DNA of 64,000 nucleotides from assembly GCA_029553285.1 (NCBI GenBank), contig JAKPCO010000077.1, positions 62,001 through 126,000 of the forward strand, read 5' to 3'. Position numbers and translations under genes: made by a program. The stretch is from Methanobacteriota archaeon (GTDB lineage Archaea; Halobacteriota; Methanosarcinia; Methanotrichales; Methanotrichaceae). This document shows, piece after piece, positions 54,939 through 63,125 of this stretch (positions are counted from its first letter, which is position 1; every line of letters starts with the position of its first letter). The notes beneath the pieces are model-generated. The model saw nothing but the letters and a program-made list of their open reading frames with translations. It ran no database searches and was not told where the DNA came from.

Positions 54939-55114
54939 AAGAAGGCCCGGTCGAAGAGCGCCTCTGTGGCTGTACGCTCATGTGTGGCAGCAGAACGGCC
55001 TACATGGTTGCTGAGAGCACCCCAGCCAGAGGTGTACAGCAGGACCAGTGCCCCCACGAGCGAGAGAGAGAGTCGCGCATCCATGATCTGATGGCATCTT
55101 GTGCTGAATGCGAT

Positions 55115-55142
55115 GCCTCAGTGATTCATTTCGCGATCCAGC
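55115..55142 (+). repeat. imperfect direct repeat, copy 1
   Basis: gcctcagtgattc, then atttcgcgatccagc; copy 2 at 55191 has the same start and cgatccagc end with a few changes. Confidence 0.5.
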
Positions 55143-55190
55143 TGTACAACACCATGGATCCTCATTGCACTCCTTGGCGGAGGACCTCGC

Positions 55191-55219
55191 GCCTCAGTGA
55201 TTCGCTTCCGCGATCCAGC
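55191..55219 (+). repeat. imperfect direct repeat, copy 2
   Basis: gcctcagtgattc followed by gcttccgcgatccagc. Spacing between copy starts is 76 bp. Confidence 0.5.
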
Positions 55220-55358
55220 AACAGGAATGTAAATGCGACATTTCCGGCGGAACGCCGGTCATTCACTAAATAATTTTATCTAGTTGGTTCTGCATATACT
55301 CTACTGTACGCCTTACATGCAGGAAAATTTATGAACTTGACCGGAGCGAGATGACTGG

Positions 55359-55736
55359 ATGCTCGCCGCGATCATGGTGGATGCGATGTCCTATAAAGAG
55401 AAGATTCTCAGGGCGATCCAGGACTCCAAGGATGGTCTGACAACAGTAGAGGTGGCCAGGCAGGCTGGGGTGAGCAAGACGACAGTAATAAAGTACCTCT
55501 CCGTTCTCAGATCTGAGGGCAAGTGTGAGTACGTGGAGGTCGGCCCCTCGAAGCTCTGGCGCGCTGTGACCCCCAAAAAGGAGATATGCAAGCGCGATAT
55601 AGAGCCATGTGAGGTGGAATCTGTCTCCGTCAAGCCGCCGGACGATACCGGGATGGTCTCCATCTCATTCAGGGTCCGGGCTGATCAGCTCTCTGCGCTT
55701 CTCAAGCAGATACAGTCGATAGAGGGCAAGTGCTGA
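55359..55736 (+). CDS. winged-helix DNA-binding protein
   Basis: A 125-residue protein. Residues 10-70 have a clear winged helix-turn-helix: YKEKILRAIQDSKDGLTTVEVARQAGVSKTTVIKYLSVLRSEGKCEYVEVG (helices with TTVEVARQAGVSKTTVIK). The second half (VSVKPPDDTGMVSISFRV, ADQLSALLKQIQSIEG) is a short alpha/beta segment, perhaps for dimerisation. The box A at about 55328 is 30 nt upstream of ATG 55359; later in-frame ATGs at 55374 and 55386 are possible starts. It precedes the KaiC-like ATPase gene by 80 bp and could be its regulator; this is inference. Confidence 0.8.
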   Translation: MLAAIMVDAMSYKEKILRAIQDSKDGLTTVEVARQAGVSKTTVIKYLSVLRSEGKCEYVEVGPSKLWRAVTPKKEICKRDIEPCEVESVSVKPPDDTGMVSISFRVRADQLSALLKQIQSIEGKC

Positions 55737-55756
55737 GATGATGCGCCAAACAATCG

Positions 55757-55780
55757 TATAAATAGTAATACTATAAATAG
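55757..55780 (+). promoter_or_regulatory. duplicated TATA box upstream of the KaiC-like gene
   Basis: tataaatag occurs at 55757-55765 and again at 55772-55780. The second copy is centred 43 nt before the chosen ATG, giving a leader of roughly 18 nt containing a run of nine G and then GGAGG. Confidence 0.5.
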
Positions 55781-55818
55781 AATGATTGCTACAAGAGGGG
55801 GGGGGACGGAGGGAACCC

Positions 55819-57180
55819 ATGCGCATACCTGCTGAGATACACAGGTTTTTCGATATCGTCGAGGGTCAGACCCTCCTGATAAAAGGCCTGCCCGGAACCG
55901 GCAAGACCACGCTCGCATTTGAGATACTGAATGAGATGTGTGAGAAGAGAAATGGGATGTACATCTCCACGCGTGTCGACCCTGAGAGGCTTTACAGGAC
56001 GTTTCCCTGGATAAAGGAGATCGTGCCGCCGAGAAATGTCGTTAACGCAACTCAATCAAAGCTTCTTCAGACTCTGAGAGACATCGCCGGAGGGATACCG
56101 ACATACGATACAGTCCTGGATTTCTTCCGCGTCCTCTTCGAGGATGTGGAGGAGATGGAGAGCCCGATCATAGTCTTTGACAGCTGGGACGCGCTGATGA
56201 ACTACGTATCTCCGATAATAAAAGAGCAGCAGAGCTTCGAGCAGAACATATGCGAGTTCGCAAGAGACATGGGGATCCACATGATATTCGTCAGCGAGTC
56301 CGCTGATCTGATGCCGCTCGACTACATAGTCGACGGTGTGGTTTACATGGAGCACTTCAGGATCGCCGGAACCCCGTCTTCCGCTGTGCGGGACAGCATG
56401 CGGACGAGATACGCCCGCGAGATAAGGCTTGAGAAGCTCCGCGGCGTTGAGATACTCCAGCGCACATTCACAGCAACGCTTCACGGTGGCAGATTTCAGT
56501 GCTTCACCCCATGCGTTGAGGAGGTTGATGCCAGGATCGGCGGAGATCACATGAGAATCCCGGATCCGACAGAGGATTGCGCATCAACAGGCATCCCACA
56601 GCTCGATGAGATAACCGGCGGTCTCAGGTACGGATCCTGCAATGTACTGGAGATCAACCACGGGGTTGGCAAGCGATACTACCACATACTCACAGCCCTT
56701 GCTTCAAACGCTCTGAAGAACGGGAGAGCTGTGTGCATAATCCCGTCGATAGGATACCAGCTGAGCCCCAGGGAGATCTTCGTCCCGACGAATGTCCGTG
56801 TTGTCCAGCCTCAGGGGGACGATATCGTCTCATGGGGAAAAGAGCTCATCGGCATATGGGATGAGCTGCGAGAGCGCAGCGGCCGGCCCATCCTCAACAT
56901 AATCGGCATGGACGCGATGGAGTTCGCCTTCGGCTACAGGCAGCTCCTGAACATAGCGAACCGGCTGATCAACCAGTGGAAGAAGACGAACGACATCAAC
57001 CTCCTGGTCGTAAAGACCGGCCAGGAGAGCATCAACATGGCGATTCACGTTGCAGATACGTACTTCGTCGTCAACGAGCTCAATGGAGGGCTCTGCATAT
57101 ACGGCGTGATCCCGCGCACCGAGCTCTACAACATGAGCATGGAGGGCGAGAGCAGGATCTGCCTGACGCCAATAGTCTGA
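55819..57180 (+). CDS. KaiC-like RecA-superfamily ATPase, two domains
   Basis: A 453-residue protein. The first RecA-like domain has an intact Walker A (LLIKGLPGTGKTTLAFEIL) and Walker B-like IIVFDSWDALMNYV. The second (from SVTGIP-type text, here STGIPQLDEITGGLRYGSCNVLEI) has a degenerate P-loop, INHGVGKRYYH, where the final Ser/Thr is Arg. Archaeal KaiC-like ATPases are linked to signalling and motility, but no motility gene is near. ATG 55819 has GGAGG 7 nt upstream; a start at 55786 is rejected. It is adjacent to a winged-helix gene and has an unusual nine-G run in its leader. Confidence 0.83.
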   Translation: MRIPAEIHRFFDIVEGQTLLIKGLPGTGKTTLAFEILNEMCEKRNGMYISTRVDPERLYRTFPWIKEIVPPRNVVNATQSKLLQTLRDIAGGIPTYDTVLDFFRVLFEDVEEMESPIIVFDSWDALMNYVSPIIKEQQSFEQNICEFARDMGIHMIFVSESADLMPLDYIVDGVVYMEHFRIAGTPSSAVRDSMRTRYAREIRLEKLRGVEILQRTFTATLHGGRFQCFTPCVEEVDARIGGDHMRIPDPTEDCASTGIPQLDEITGGLRYGSCNVLEINHGVGKRYYHILTALASNALKNGRAVCIIPSIGYQLSPREIFVPTNVRVVQPQGDDIVSWGKELIGIWDELRERSGRPILNIIGMDAMEFAFGYRQLLNIANRLINQWKKTNDINLLVVKTGQESINMAIHVADTYFVVNELNGGLCIYGVIPRTELYNMSMEGESRICLTPIV

Positions 57181-57284
57181 AATCAGACTCCTGCAGAATC
57201 ATCTCCATTACACATTCTCAGTATTGCCCATGCATGTGAAGCCCGTATCTGAGCTTCGCCCTGCGACGGGGTGCAGAGCTCATC

Positions 57285-58499
57285 TCACGCATAGTTCGGG
57301 AGATCCGGCTCCTCGCACGCGCCATGCGTCTCTGCCTGAAGCACCCTGGCGATCGCGCGCTCGAAGTCCCTCTGGAGCACCTGCGTCCGCTCCTCGCGGA
57401 TTGCAGACATCCCTGCCTCTGTGACGATCGCCTTCAGGTCCGCACCGCTCGCGTTCTCTGTGAGATCAGCTATGCTTCTCAGATCCACATCAGGGCCGAG
57501 GTTCATTCCCTTTGTGTGGATGAGGAGGATCGCATGCCTGCCATCACGGTTGGGCAGGGGGACGTATATCGCCCTGTCGAACCTTCCCGGGCGGAGGAGT
57601 GCTGGATCGAGCATATCGGGCCTATTTGTGGCGCCTATTATCTTGACCTCTCCGCGAGGATCGAATCCGTCCATCTCAGCTAGCAGCTGCATCAACGTCC
57701 TCTGAACCTCACGATCACCGCTCGTCGCCCCGTCGATGCGCCTGGAGCCTATCGCATCGAGCTCATCTATGAATATGATCGCGGGGGCCCTGCTCTTTGC
57801 GAGATCGAAGAGCTCCCTGACGAGCCTGGCTCCCTCTCCTATGTACTTCTGGACGAACTCGCTCCCGACCACCCGCAGGAACGTCGCCTCTGTGCTGTTT
57901 GCCACCGCCTTGGCGAGAAGGGTCTTGCCGGTGCCCGGAGGTCCGTAGAGAAGAACGCCCTTTGGCGGCTCGATCCCGACCGCCTGGAAGAGATCCGGTC
58001 TCTTGAGGGGAAGCTCCACGATCTCCCTGAGCTCGGAGATCTGGCTGTCGAGGCCGCCGATGCTCTCAAATGTGACATCAGGCACCTCCTCGACCTCCAT
58101 TCCGAAGACCATGGGGTCGCGCGGCGATGGTAGCACGCACATCACGGCGAACGTCTGCTGGTTCAGGCCGACCTGCACCCCAGGCCTGAGCTCCTCCTCG
58201 ATGAACTGCGAGACGCTGACGACAAGTCTCGGGCCTGTGCTCGACTTCACTATCACCCTGCTCTCGTCGAGAACCTCCACGACAGTGCCGACGATCATGG
58301 GCCCGACGCGCAGACGCTCCAGCTCGCTGCGGAGCTTCCGGGCCTCGCGCTCGTACTTGAGCTTCTGGTTCTCTATCAGCCGCTTCTCGCCCTCCGCGCG
58401 GTCCTTCTGCTCCCTCAGGGCGAGGTTGCGCTCCTCAAGCTGCTTCATCCTGTCCAGGATGTACTTCGAGAAGTCGGGTCCACTTTGAGGCTCGTTCAT
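57285..58499 (-). CDS. pan: proteasome-activating nucleotidase (PAN)
   Basis: A 404-residue hexameric AAA ATPase that unfolds substrates for the 20S proteasome. Residues about 15-65 are the N-terminal coiled coil ([20 protein letters not shown]), then an OB domain, then the AAA module: Walker [17 protein letters not shown], Walker [18 protein letters not shown], and the second region of homology [21 protein letters not shown]. The C-terminus ends PNYA; the canonical HbYX docking motif has a hydrophobic residue before Tyr, whereas here it is Asn. ATG 58499 fits the PAN N-terminus; in-frame codons to 58682 run into the divergent MBF1 promoter and are rejected. Confidence 0.95.
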   Translation of the reverse strand: MNEPQSGPDFSKYILDRMKQLEERNLALREQKDRAEGEKRLIENQKLKYEREARKLRSELERLRVGPMIVGTVVEVLDESRVIVKSSTGPRLVVSVSQFIEEELRPGVQVGLNQQTFAVMCVLPSPRDPMVFGMEVEEVPDVTFESIGGLDSQISELREIVELPLKRPDLFQAVGIEPPKGVLLYGPPGTGKTLLAKAVANSTEATFLRVVGSEFVQKYIGEGARLVRELFDLAKSRAPAIIFIDELDAIGSRRIDGATSGDREVQRTLMQLLAEMDGFDPRGEVKIIGATNRPDMLDPALLRPGRFDRAIYVPLPNRDGRHAILLIHTKGMNLGPDVDLRSIADLTENASGADLKAIVTEAGMSAIREERTQVLQRDFERAIARVLQAETHGACEEPDLPNYA

Positions 58500-58529
58500 C
58501 CCATCTCCAAAGCTTATTAAACTCCGAGG

Positions 58530-58538
58530 GCTATAAAA
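58530..58538 (+). promoter_or_regulatory. box A of the MBF1 operon
   Basis: ctataaaag is centred 24 nt before the ATG at 58558, indicating a leaderless operon message divergent from pan. Confidence 0.55.
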
Positions 58539-58557
58539 GATTTCCGAGATGAGAGAG

Positions 58558-59046
58558 ATGAGCGATAGGCAATGTGAGATCTGCGGCGCAGACATCTCTG
58601 GCTCTCCCGAGAGGATAGTGATCGACGGCTCGGTTCTTGAGGTCTGCAAGAGCTGCGCCCGCTTCGGCAAGCCTGAGGACAAATGGTCTCCTGTCCCGAG
58701 AAAGATCGTGCCTGTTGAGAGGAGCTTTCGCGTGCAGAAGCCAAAGCCACGCGACCACTTCAGGGATCTGGTGGAGGTAGTGCCGGATTACGGTAATATT
58801 ATAAAAAATGCCAGGGAGAGCATGAATCTCTCTCTCGAGGATCTGGCTCTCAGGATAAAGGAGAAGGCATCTCTTCTTAGAAAGATTGAGCGCGAGGAGC
58901 TCGTCCCCGAAGACGATGTGAGGAAGAAGCTGGAGAAGGAGCTGAAGATAAAGCTCACCGAGGAGACGACCGAGGAGAAGCTCAAATCCCGGGGAGGATC
59001 GAAGGTTCTGACGCTCGGTGATATCGCAAACATCAGGAAGAGATGA
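58558..59046 (+). CDS. mbf1: multiprotein bridging factor 1 (MBF1)
   Basis: A 162-residue archaeal MBF1 homologue. The N-terminus has a zinc ribbon ([12 protein letters not shown] and [13 protein letters not shown]2C...CX2C), and residues about 80-140 carry a Cro-type HTH ([35 protein letters not shown]). The end is basic. Eukaryotic MBF1 links activators to TBP; archaeal forms also associate with ribosomes. ATG 58558 is favoured by promoter distance over 58549. It is first gene of a run with sua5, a nucleotidyltransferase gene and deoA. Confidence 0.92.
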   Translation: MSDRQCEICGADISGSPERIVIDGSVLEVCKSCARFGKPEDKWSPVPRKIVPVERSFRVQKPKPRDHFRDLVEVVPDYGNIIKNARESMNLSLEDLALRIKEKASLLRKIEREELVPEDDVRKKLEKELKIKLTEETTEEKLKSRGGSKVLTLGDIANIRKR

Positions 59047-59053
59047 TCTCCAG

Positions 59054-59668
59054 ATGGCTGTCGTTTGTGGCACAGACGAGGCTGCAAGATGCATACTCTC
59101 AGGCGGCATTGTGGTATACCCCACAGAGACCGTCTATGGCATGGGCGCGAACGCTCTTGATGAGAGGAGCATCGCAAGGGTCTACGAGATCAAGAGGCGC
59201 CCGCTCGATAAACCGATATCCATAGCTGTATCAAGCTTCGAGATGCTCTGTGAGGTGGCAGACGTCCGGCCCGAAGACCTGGATGTGATGAGAAGACTCC
59301 TGCCCGGGCCTGTGACATTTCTCGTGCGGAAGAGATCGATCGTCCCGGATATGCTCACAGCAGGATCTCCTCTTGTCGGAGTCAGATACCCGGATCATGA
59401 GATCGCGCTCAGGCTCATCGAAATGACCGGGCCGATCACGTCCACAAGCGCGAACATCACTGGAGCACCCCCGCCATCTGATCCAGAGGATATAGATCCG
59501 GAGATTTTATCCCGGGTGGATATGCTTATCGATGGAGGGAGATGCAGATACGCCGTACCATCCACCCTCGTGGACCTCTCCAGCAGAAGGATCCTGAGGA
59601 TGGGCGCGATGGCGGATCGAGTTCTAGAGGTAATCGGTGATGAGAGCCAGAATCAGGGACTTTCTTGA
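59054..59668 (+). CDS. L-threonylcarbamoyladenylate synthase (Sua5/YwlC/YrdC family)
   Basis: A 204-residue enzyme that makes threonylcarbamoyl-AMP from threonine, bicarbonate and ATP for the t6A modification of ANN-decoding tRNAs. Family blocks are GGIVVYPTETVYGMGANALDE, YEIKRRPLDKPISI, LLPGPVTFLVRKR, GVRYPDHEIA and PITSTSANITGAPPP. It has only the YrdC domain; the C-terminal Sua5 domain is absent. It begins 7 bp after the mbf1 stop, and its end overlaps the next gene by about 29 bp. Confidence 0.92.
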   Translation: MAVVCGTDEAARCILSGGIVVYPTETVYGMGANALDERSIARVYEIKRRPLDKPISIAVSSFEMLCEVADVRPEDLDVMRRLLPGPVTFLVRKRSIVPDMLTAGSPLVGVRYPDHEIALRLIEMTGPITSTSANITGAPPPSDPEDIDPEILSRVDMLIDGGRCRYAVPSTLVDLSSRRILRMGAMADRVLEVIGDESQNQGLS

Positions 59669-60575
59669 GAGCAGGGACGGGTGGATATTCTCGGTCGTGG
59701 ATTACATCCACACCGATGGCGTGAGATCCCTGCTCAGATACATCCCGGATGAATCAGGGGAGAGGATCGCAGGCGGCAGAAGATACAGAAAGCTGGATTT
59801 CGACGATGCGTTTGAGTTCCTGAGGGCGGCGCGCCCTGAGTACGTCAGGGATGTTCACGTGGTTCCATTCGATGATGTGAGAAGGTTCTTTAAGCCGGCT
59901 GATGAGCTTCCAAGGGTGAGAGCCGAGGATGAGAGGGTCGGCAAGATCGCTGACATACTGGAGGAGCACGGCATCCCTGAGAGATGCATCGGGATCACGG
60001 GATCGATGCTCCTGGGGCTACACAGCAGATCATCAGATATAGATCTGGTTGTTTACGGAAGCGCCTGGTGGAGGGCGAGGGATGTTATAGCAGATGCAAA
60101 GCGCAGCGGCTTGATCCAGGAGCTCGACAGCGCAACGTGGATGAAGATCTACATGAAGAGGAAGCCCTCGATCCCCTTCGATGAGTTCGTGGCGCATGAG
60201 ATGCGCAAGGGCAACCGCGGAATGATAGACGGCACGTACTTTGACCTTCTCTTTACAAGAGACTGGGACGAGATCGAGCCGGTACCCGCAGGCAGGCCCA
60301 TCCGGAGAGGCAGAATAGTCGCGGAGGTCACTGACGCGAGATACTCCTTCGACAGCCCTGGTATTTTCAGGCTTGATCATGAGATCGGGGAGATACTCTG
60401 CTACTCTCACACATATGCAGGCCAGGCATTCGAGGGGGAGATGATTGAGGCATCCGGGGTGATCGAGGAGACTCCAGACGGCCTGAGAATGGTTGTCGGC
60501 ACGACGAGAGAGGCGAAGGGCGAGTGGATACGCTCGCTGACGCTCATGTCGAGCCTGTCCAGAGGGTGTGGATGA
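59640..60575 (+). CDS. predicted nucleotidyltransferase (DNA polymerase beta superfamily)
   Basis: A 311-residue protein. The middle carries the polymerase-beta-type active site GSMLLGLHSRSSDIDLVVYG (GS plus DxD, about residues 120-140). The N-terminal about 110 residues (VDYIHTDGVRSLLRYIPDESG) and the C-terminal part (GRIVAEVTDARYSFDSPGIF) match archaeal predicted nucleotidyltransferases annotated only from sequence. The 29-bp overlap with the YrdC gene and the tight run with mbf1 suggest a link to tRNA or translation, but no substrate is known. ATG 59640 is used; 59637 is one codon earlier. Confidence 0.85.
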   Translation: MRARIRDFLESRDGWIFSVVDYIHTDGVRSLLRYIPDESGERIAGGRRYRKLDFDDAFEFLRAARPEYVRDVHVVPFDDVRRFFKPADELPRVRAEDERVGKIADILEEHGIPERCIGITGSMLLGLHSRSSDIDLVVYGSAWWRARDVIADAKRSGLIQELDSATWMKIYMKRKPSIPFDEFVAHEMRKGNRGMIDGTYFDLLFTRDWDEIEPVPAGRPIRRGRIVAEVTDARYSFDSPGIFRLDHEIGEILCYSHTYAGQAFEGEMIEASGVIEETPDGLRMVVGTTREAKGEWIRSLTLMSSLSRGCG

Positions 60576-60602
60576 AGAGGTGCGGCTGAAGAGGTGGTGC
60601 AG

Positions 60603-62141
60603 ATGTTTGAGGTAGTTCCTTTCGATATAGAGATCGGGCAGCACAAGGTCATGCTAAACATCGCGGATGCCAGAGCAATGGGGCTCAACCCTGGAGACAG
60701 GGTTCGGGTGAGAACGAAGGGCGCATCTCTGACCGCGATTCTGGATGTCACCGGACAGATGATCAAACAGGGGCAGGTCGGCATATTCACAGAGGCTCTC
60801 AGGGACCTGAAGGAGGCGAAGAGCGTGGAGATATCGCCCGCTCCAAGGCCTGCCTCGATATCATACATAAAGATGCTGATGGACAGGCAGAAGCTGAGCG
60901 AGGACCAGATCAGAAGCATAGTGAGGGATATAGTCAACAACAACCTCAGCGAGATCGAGCTATCAGCATACATCACAGCATCCTACATCCACAACCTGGA
61001 TCCACAGGAGACGGAGTGGCTCACCAAGGCGATGATAGAGACGGGCGAGAGGATTTACTTCGATAAGCATCCCGTCGTCGACAAACACAGCATAGGTGGG
61101 GTTCCGGGAAACAAGGTCTCGATGCTGGTGGTTCCGATTGTCGCAGCCTCGGGTCTGCTCATACCTAAGACGAGCTCGAGGGCGATAACAGGCGCTGGCG
61201 GGACCGCGGATCTGATGGAGGTCCTCGCGCCTGTGGAGTTCACCGCGGATGAGATCAAGGAGATCACGGAGAGTGTGGGGGGTGTTATCGCATGGGGCGG
61301 CGCCACAAACATAGCTCCGGCGGACGACAGGTTGATAAAAGCGGAGTACGCCCTCGCCATCGATCCCTACAGCCAGATGCTCGCCTCGATAATGGCGAAG
61401 AAGGGGGCAGTCGGCGCTGACGCTGTCGTGGTCGATATGCCCACCGGCCCTGGAACGAAGCTGGAGACGCCGGAGAAGGCGAGGACGCTCGCGAAAGACC
61501 TTACAGATCTTGGAGAACGGCTGGGGATCAGGGTGGAGTGTGCGATGACCTTCGGCGGCTCTCCTGTCGGCCGGACAGTGGGACCTGCTCTCGAAGTGAG
61601 AGAGGCTTTAAAGATGCTGGAGACAGGCGAGGGGCCGAACAGTCTCAGGGAGAAGAGCCTCGCCCTCGCAGGCATCCTCCTGGAGATGGGGGGTGTTGCG
61701 GCCAGGGGCGAGGGGTACAGAGTCGCAGAGGAGATACTGACGAGCGGAATGGCCCACAAGAAGCTCATGGAGATCGTAGAGGCGCAGGGCGGGGATCCCA
61801 AGATAAGGAGTGAGGATATCCAGATAGGAGAGCATCAAAAGCAGATACTCTCCCCGACGAACGGTTACGTTGTGGCATTCTACAACAAAAGAATCGTGGA
61901 GATCGCAAGGGCCGCTGGCGCGCCTGCCGACAAGAAGGCGGGCGTGATAATACACAAGAAGATGGGAGAGACCGTGAAGAAGGGCGAGCCTCTGCTCACG
62001 ATATGCTCCAGCACAGACTGGGAGCTGGAGTGCGCGGTGAAGATGTGCTCTATGAGGGATGCCCTGGAGCAGCCGCCGATAGTTGTTGAGGGAATGCTGC
62101 TCGAGAGGTATCCGACCGAGAGGTACCCGAGAACGATATGA
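60603..62141 (+). CDS. deoA: AMP phosphorylase
   Basis: A 512-residue archaeal AMP phosphorylase of the thymidine/pyrimidine phosphorylase family, converting AMP and phosphate to adenine and ribose 1,5-bisphosphate, which feeds archaeal RuBisCO. It has a N-terminal archaeal extension (about 80 residues: FEVVPFDIEIGQHKVML onward), the catalytic signature VDKHSIGGVPGNKVSMLVVP, SSRAITGAGGTADLMEVL and a lipoyl-like C-terminal domain (IIHKKMGETVKKGEPLLTI). The ATG is preceded by GAGGTGG. No RuBisCO or ribose-1,5-bisphosphate isomerase is in the window. Confidence 0.93.
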   Translation: MFEVVPFDIEIGQHKVMLNIADARAMGLNPGDRVRVRTKGASLTAILDVTGQMIKQGQVGIFTEALRDLKEAKSVEISPAPRPASISYIKMLMDRQKLSEDQIRSIVRDIVNNNLSEIELSAYITASYIHNLDPQETEWLTKAMIETGERIYFDKHPVVDKHSIGGVPGNKVSMLVVPIVAASGLLIPKTSSRAITGAGGTADLMEVLAPVEFTADEIKEITESVGGVIAWGGATNIAPADDRLIKAEYALAIDPYSQMLASIMAKKGAVGADAVVVDMPTGPGTKLETPEKARTLAKDLTDLGERLGIRVECAMTFGGSPVGRTVGPALEVREALKMLETGEGPNSLREKSLALAGILLEMGGVAARGEGYRVAEEILTSGMAHKKLMEIVEAQGGDPKIRSEDIQIGEHQKQILSPTNGYVVAFYNKRIVEIARAAGAPADKKAGVIIHKKMGETVKKGEPLLTICSSTDWELECAVKMCSMRDALEQPPIVVEGMLLERYPTERYPRTI

Positions 62142-62268
62142 GATTCGCCATGTTTTTAACAAGCTGGAGGCGTGCAGACTGTTTGCTGGTAGCACTCATT
62201 TGCCAGAGCTCTCAGCAAAACCACTGTCTCTAGAGCAATTTATCGCGTATACAAACGGAGGAGTTTGG

Positions 62269-63123
62269 ATGGAGAAGATGAAGGTAGCTGTTGTGTACCA
62301 CGAGGACTTTCCGGTACACGGATACTCTGTGCTGAAGGACAGAATCAAACCATCGTTTGAAGCTCTCATGAGCTCCGGGCTTGTGGATGGTGTTGAAGTG
62401 CAGGTGTTCAGGCCCCAGCCAGCGCCTGTGGAGCTTGTGGCAGAAGCGCATACAGAGAACCACATGCGCAACATGAGGCACGACCCGCACTGGAACGTCG
62501 CTCTGCTCTCAGCAGGAAGCGTGCTGATGGCAGCTGAGCTCGTCGTCTCCGGAAAGGCGGAGTCCGCCTTTGCGTACACAGGAACAGCAGGTCATCACGC
62601 ATCCAGGGGAAGCTGCTGGGGGTTCTGCTACTTCAATGATGTCGCGATAACGATACTCAAGCTCCGCAAGATGGGGCTCAGGCGCTTCCTGATAATAGAT
62701 GTGGACCCGCATTTTGGGGATGGGACAAGAGACTTCTTCGGGAACGATCCTGATGTCTTCCACATCAACTTCCACTCCGGATCGCAGAAGGAGTTCGATC
62801 GCGAGAGGAACAACTACGACTTTGGCATAGGGTGGAACGCGAATGACGAGACGTTTCTGAGGGAGATGGAGAACGCGCTGAAGCTCACAGAGGGCTTTGA
62901 CTACGAAGTGTGTTTCGTGATCTTCGGGCATGATTCACACACAGATGACTACGGCGGCTTCGACCTCACGCTGAATGCTTATCCGAAGATGGCGAGTATG
63001 ATCAAAAAGGCGGTCGATGGCAAACCTCTCGTCTTCGTGCTCAGCGGCGGCTCGAATCCTGACGTGGCGCGCCGCGCGATTCCGGATGTGATCGCTGTTC
63101 TGGCGGGGCGGTGGCCGTATTGA
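62269..63123 (+). CDS. histone deacetylase family protein (acetylpolyamine amidohydrolase type)
   Basis: A 284-residue zinc deacetylase-fold protein. Catalytic features are GTAGHHASRGSCWGFCYFNDVA (double His), the zinc ligands in IIDVDPHFGDGTRD (DxD...H), IFGHDSHTDDYGGF (Asp) and the late Gly-rich FVLSGGSNPDVARR. Archaeal and bacterial members deacetylate acetylpolyamines or other small acetylated amines as well as protein lysines. ATG 62269 has GGAGGAG 6 nt upstream. The DUF89 gene starts two bases after the stop, so the pair is probably cotranscribed. Confidence 0.9.
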   Translation: MEKMKVAVVYHEDFPVHGYSVLKDRIKPSFEALMSSGLVDGVEVQVFRPQPAPVELVAEAHTENHMRNMRHDPHWNVALLSAGSVLMAAELVVSGKAESAFAYTGTAGHHASRGSCWGFCYFNDVAITILKLRKMGLRRFLIIDVDPHFGDGTRDFFGNDPDVFHINFHSGSQKEFDRERNNYDFGIGWNANDETFLREMENALKLTEGFDYEVCFVIFGHDSHTDDYGGFDLTLNAYPKMASMIKKAVDGKPLVFVLSGGSNPDVARRAIPDVIAVLAGRWPY

Positions 63124-63125
63124 GG

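Larger units (their letters stand above)
54939..55358. other. 420-bp intergenic region with an imperfect direct repeat
   Basis: No gene seen. It holds two copies of a 28-29 bp sequence (55115-55142 and 55191-55219), and ends with a box A-like aaaatttatg (55324-55333) for the next gene. Short frames run through it without coding character. Confidence 0.4.
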
